Shown piece by piece: positions 60,289 to 62,367 of a stretch of 62,367 bases of DNA. The notes under the pieces were generated by a model. That model made no database searches. It was given only the letters and a program-made list of their open reading frames with translations, and was not told the origin of the DNA. The position numbers were made by a program, and so were the translations under genes. The stretch's first letter is position 1; each line of letters starts with the position of its first letter. Origin of the DNA: Fimbriimonadaceae bacterium (GTDB lineage Bacteria; Armatimonadota; UBA10988); contig JADZEX010000025.1 in the NCBI GenBank assembly GCA_020850355.1, forward strand, positions 1-62,367, given 5' to 3'.

Positions 60289-61262
60289 AGGCTGCCGGGC
60301 TGCTGCTCTTGCTGACTCTGCGGGGCGCCGTCGCCGACGACCTGGCGCTGCTCCGGCTGGCCCTGACTGCGGAGACCAAAGTCGCGCGGCGGGGTACCCA
60401 GACCGTTCAAGTGCAGCCGGCCAACACCCTGGTCAGCAGCAGCGTGGACTTCGCCTGCGACGGTCAGGGGCATAGCCGCCGCGAGCACCGCACTGGCCCC
60501 TCGGCGGGGCTGGTGGTCCTGTCGGCGGCGCCCTGGGAATACCGCCGTCAGGGCAGCAGCGGATCCTGGTTCCGCCAGCCGTTGACCGCCGGCGCGCTCA
60601 ACGACCTCACCTTGGCCAGCCGCATCGCCACCAACTACACCCTCAGCAGCGCGGCCGGTCCGACCCTCGCCGGGCGGCCGACGACCCGCCTCAACCTGAC
60701 CCCGAAGCGCAGCGGCAACCCCCGCCGGCGGCTCTGGCTCGACCGCGCCAGCGGACTCGTGCTGCAAAGCGAGACCGACAACCGCGACGGCCAGTTCATT
60801 GCGCGGACGCGCTACGAGGCAATCACCTTTGGCCCGGTCGACGCCGCGCAGGTGCGCCTGCCGGCGGACGCGGCGGTCGACCGCTCGACCCCGCCGACCG
60901 CCCTCGTGCGTTACGACTCCGTCGCCGCCGCCGAGGCCCGGCTCGGTCACCGGATCGACCTGCCGAGCACCCCGCCGGCGGGCTACAAGCTGGCCGAAGT
61001 CTACCTCCGCGCCTGCCGCCAGGGCGGCTGGACCCCGGTCACCACCTGGTCCGACGGCGTCAACCGCCTGACCCTGATGGCGACCAGCGGGCGCGGCCAA
61101 TCGCGCGGCCGCGGCTGGCGCTGGGGCCAACGCCGACAGTGCGAGGTGCAACCCAGCCGTCTGCAACTGGTGGTCCGTCTGGCCCACGGCCCCGGCGAAG
61201 CGGTGCTGGTCGGCGACCTGGCCCGCGCCCAACTCGAAACGATGCTGCGCTCGCTGCCCTGA
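60285..61262 (+). CDS. RseB/MucB-like periplasmic sigma-factor regulator
   Basis: The GTG at 60285 overlaps the anti-sigma stop; GGAGG lies ten bases upstream (325 residues). It has a signal segment (AAGLLLLLTLRGAVA), a LolA-like N-terminal domain (LTAETKVARRGTQTVQVQPA, YNTLSSAAGPT-type strands, RRLWLDRASGLVLQSETDNR) and a second domain (VRYDSVAAAEARLGHRIDLP). This is the layout of RseB/MucB, which binds lipopolysaccharide or lipid and shields the anti-sigma factor from proteolysis. Thus 58802-61262 probably form one stress-response operon. Confidence 0.88.
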   Translation: MKAAGLLLLLTLRGAVADDLALLRLALTAETKVARRGTQTVQVQPANTLVSSSVDFACDGQGHSRREHRTGPSAGLVVLSAAPWEYRRQGSSGSWFRQPLTAGALNDLTLASRIATNYTLSSAAGPTLAGRPTTRLNLTPKRSGNPRRRLWLDRASGLVLQSETDNRDGQFIARTRYEAITFGPVDAAQVRLPADAAVDRSTPPTALVRYDSVAAAEARLGHRIDLPSTPPAGYKLAEVYLRACRQGGWTPVTTWSDGVNRLTLMATSGRGQSRGRGWRWGQRRQCEVQPSRLQLVVRLAHGPGEAVLVGDLARAQLETMLRSLP

Positions 61263-61275
61263 CGGCGGCGCCGCG

Positions 61276-62367
61276 ATGGGCGGGAGGAGCCGGCGAGCGG
61301 CTGCCGAAACCGCTTGCTCTGTGGTGCTACTCCAGAACGCCTGGTTCGACGTCATGGTCGCGTCTGACTTGCGTGACGTCGTCCAGACGAACACGAAGGC
61401 AATCGAACGCTGCCTCTTCAAGGCCACCGATCCCGGCGACCTGGTGCTCGACCCGACGTGTGTGCGGGCGGGGACGGGGGTCTGGGTGGTTGGGGGACGA
61501 CCCCCCTGTAGTCCCCCCGAAATCGGGGGGACGGGACCGGCGACTGTGGCAGCGACCGCGCCAGACGCTGTTGGCACAAGACCCCCCTGTAGTCCCCCCG
61601 AAATCGGGGGGACGGGCCCGGAGATCGCGGCGGCGGCTGCGGCGGTGACCGCAGGCGGCCTGACTCCCTCCCCGATTTCGGGGAGGGCCGGGGAGGGGTT
61701 ATCCCTCCGCGCCATCGAAACCATACAGCCCGGCGATCAGGTCCTCACCCACGACGGCCAGCCACACCGCGTGCTCCGCGTGATGGCGCGGCGCCACGCC
61801 GGACCGATGGTCGGCCTGCGCTGCGAGCACGGCCCGGTGCTTTGGCTGACCGGCGAGCATCGCGTGCTCTGCCGCAAACGCCACCTCGACCGCGGGGCGG
61901 CGCGGCAATGGACGCGCGGGCAGGTAGGCCACTTCGCTCGTGCCCGAGAGCTGCGCCGCGACAGCACGCCGGCCGAGCAGCGCCTCTGGCCACGGCTCCG
62001 GCGCGCCGCGCTGGGGGCCAAGTTCAGGCGGCAGCACCCGCTCGGGCCCTTCATCGTCGACTTCTACTGCTTCGAGCGCGGCCTCGTGGTCGAGGTCGAT
62101 GGCGACAGTCACTACACGCCCGAGGGCCTGGAGTCCGACAGCGCACGCGACACCTACCTCGCCGGACTTGGTCTCGACGTGCTGCACGTCACCAACGCCG
62201 AGGTGCACGACTCGCTCGAGGCGGTCGTCGAGGCTATCGAGGAGGCGGACCGTGCCGCCGAGCCGATCGAGCGTGGCGACCGGTGCTGGCGCCGTGCCGA
62301 CACGCTCCAGGTCGGCGACATCATCTACCACGGCCCGCACCTCGAACCCGCCGAGCTCACGGCACTG
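61276..62367 (+). CDS. DNA methyltransferase fragment interrupted by an intein with DUF559 endonuclease (runs off the right edge)
   Basis: One frame is open from the ATG at 61276 to the window edge (364 codons, no stop). Residues about 20-61 match the motif I side of a D21/N6_N4-type adenine methyltransferase: VVQTNTKAIERCLFKATDPG then DLVLDPT, where GSGTT should follow. At residue 62 (61459) comes Cys and an intein-type start, CVRAGTGVWVVGG. Hint motifs follow (AIETIQPGDQVLTHDG at residue 146; LTGEHRVLC with His195). Residues about 218-325 are a DUF559/Vsr-like endonuclease: FIVDFYC (Asp262), VVEVDGDSHY (Glu273, Asp275). ADTLQVGDIIYHG then resumes Hint-like text. The methyltransferase's N-terminal motif IV (DPPY) is missing here, so the gene is 5'-truncated or split. 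The intein's end lies outside the window. Confidence 0.8.
   Translation, partial: MGGRSRRAAAETACSVVLLQNAWFDVMVASDLRDVVQTNTKAIERCLFKATDPGDLVLDPTCVRAGTGVWVVGGRPPCSPPEIGGTGPATVAATAPDAVGTRPPCSPPEIGGTGPEIAAAAAAVTAGGLTPSPISGRAGEGLSLRAIETIQPGDQVLTHDGQPHRVLRVMARRHAGPMVGLRCEHGPVLWLTGEHRVLCRKRHLDRGAARQWTRGQVGHFARARELRRDSTPAEQRLWPRLRRAALGAKFRRQHPLGPFIVDFYCFERGLVVEVDGDSHYTPEGLESDSARDTYLAGLGLDVLHVTNAEVHDSLEAVVEAIEEADRAAEPIERGDRCWRRADTLQVGDIIYHGPHLEPAELTAL
61499..61535. repeat. Palindromic repeat, copy 1, inside the intein frame
   Basis: A 37-bp unit, GACCCCCCTGTAGTCCCCCC then GAAATCGGGGGGACGGG, contains the palindromic core CCCCCCGAAATCGGGGGG. It is translated in frame (PPCSPPEIGGTG) between the intein start and the next Hint motif. 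Confidence 0.85.
61580..61616. repeat. Palindromic repeat, copy 2, inside the intein frame
   Basis: Identical over 37 bp to the copy at 61499-61535, in the same orientation, 81 bp (27 codons) downstream, so both keep the same reading frame and the same peptide. Confidence 0.85.
61664..61687. repeat. Related palindromic repeat in inverted orientation
   Basis: CTCCCTCCCCGATTTCGGGG continues AGGG. Its core CCCCGATTTCGGGG is the reverse complement of the core of the two upstream copies (CCCCGAAATCGGGG). It too lies in frame inside the intein, just before the Hint motif at 61711. Confidence 0.75.

Noticed and set aside
61499-61687. CRISPR array
   Set aside because: Only two identical units plus an inverted one, with no regular spacers and an open reading frame through all of them; they are palindromic elements, not a CRISPR.
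61699-62340. A minus-strand 213-codon frame opposite the intein
   Set aside because: The plus-strand frame reads as Hint and DUF559 text from start to edge, so the minus-strand frame is its shadow.

Overview
The window is high-GC DNA that most likely comes from an Armatimonadota bacterium, or a close relative, with an outer membrane. The main evidence is three prepilin-like genes whose N-termini read [11 protein letters not shown] followed by ILFPVF(A/S)KAREKARQ, a wording typical of Armatimonadota, plus a C-terminal H-x9-DG motif. Secreted parallel beta-helix proteins, a GH74 xyloglucanase, a DUF1080 protein, a uroporphyrinogen-decarboxylase-like protein and a phytanoyl-CoA dioxygenase fit the same lifestyle of plant or algal polysaccharide use. 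The assignment is an inference; there is no rRNA in the window.

Layout. 0-3.1 kb: a two-gene ATPase / TPR pair. 3.1-17.2 kb: secreted carbohydrate-related proteins (beta-helix, GH74, DUF1080, beta-helix), a first prepilin, an alpha/beta-hydrolase fused to a cupin, a beta-propeller, and a YfhO-like membrane protein. 17.2-24.4 kb: PhyH dioxygenase, a second prepilin, a UroD-like protein, a cobalamin riboswitch leading into a third prepilin gene, a flavin reductase, hybrid cluster protein and a TIM-barrel isomerase. 24.4-27.1 kb: two decayed genes, each missing its middle (adenylate cyclase-ATPase-TPR, and a caspase-like gene). 27.3-37.6 kb: an SDR, a third beta-helix protein, then the 2-oxoglutarate dehydrogenase genes sucA-sucB-lpdA, with a PARIS-like ATPase + TOPRIM (DUF4435-type) pair lodged between sucB and lpdA. 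37.6-49.5 kb: a predicted alpha/alpha-barrel protein, then a run of exported proteins (TPR-type, lipoprotein, Cys-rich peptide, LolA-like, C39-like/DUF1573, tetraheme cytochrome) and a large outer-membrane barrel. Much of this run (about 41.24-45.2 kb) differs in base composition from its flanks. 49.5-58.7 kb: a GT39-like glycosyltransferase, a GSAM-family aminotransferase, a DUF488-DUF488-OB-fold operon, a DUF6785-like membrane protein, MOSC, TMEM43-like and nitrilase-family proteins. 58.8-61.3 kb: a stress-response operon (Spy-like protein, ECF sigma factor, zinc-finger anti-sigma, RseB-like). 61.3 kb to the right edge: an open reading frame running out of the window that encodes a DNA-methyltransferase fragment interrupted by an intein with a DUF559/Vsr-like endonuclease; palindromic repeats lie in frame inside the intein.

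The most interesting items are the defence-like pair inside the sucAB-lpd operon, the intein at the right edge with its in-frame palindromes, the B12 riboswitch that appears to control a pseudopilin, and the compositionally foreign exported-protein cluster. All calls are from reading the sequence; no database search was run.
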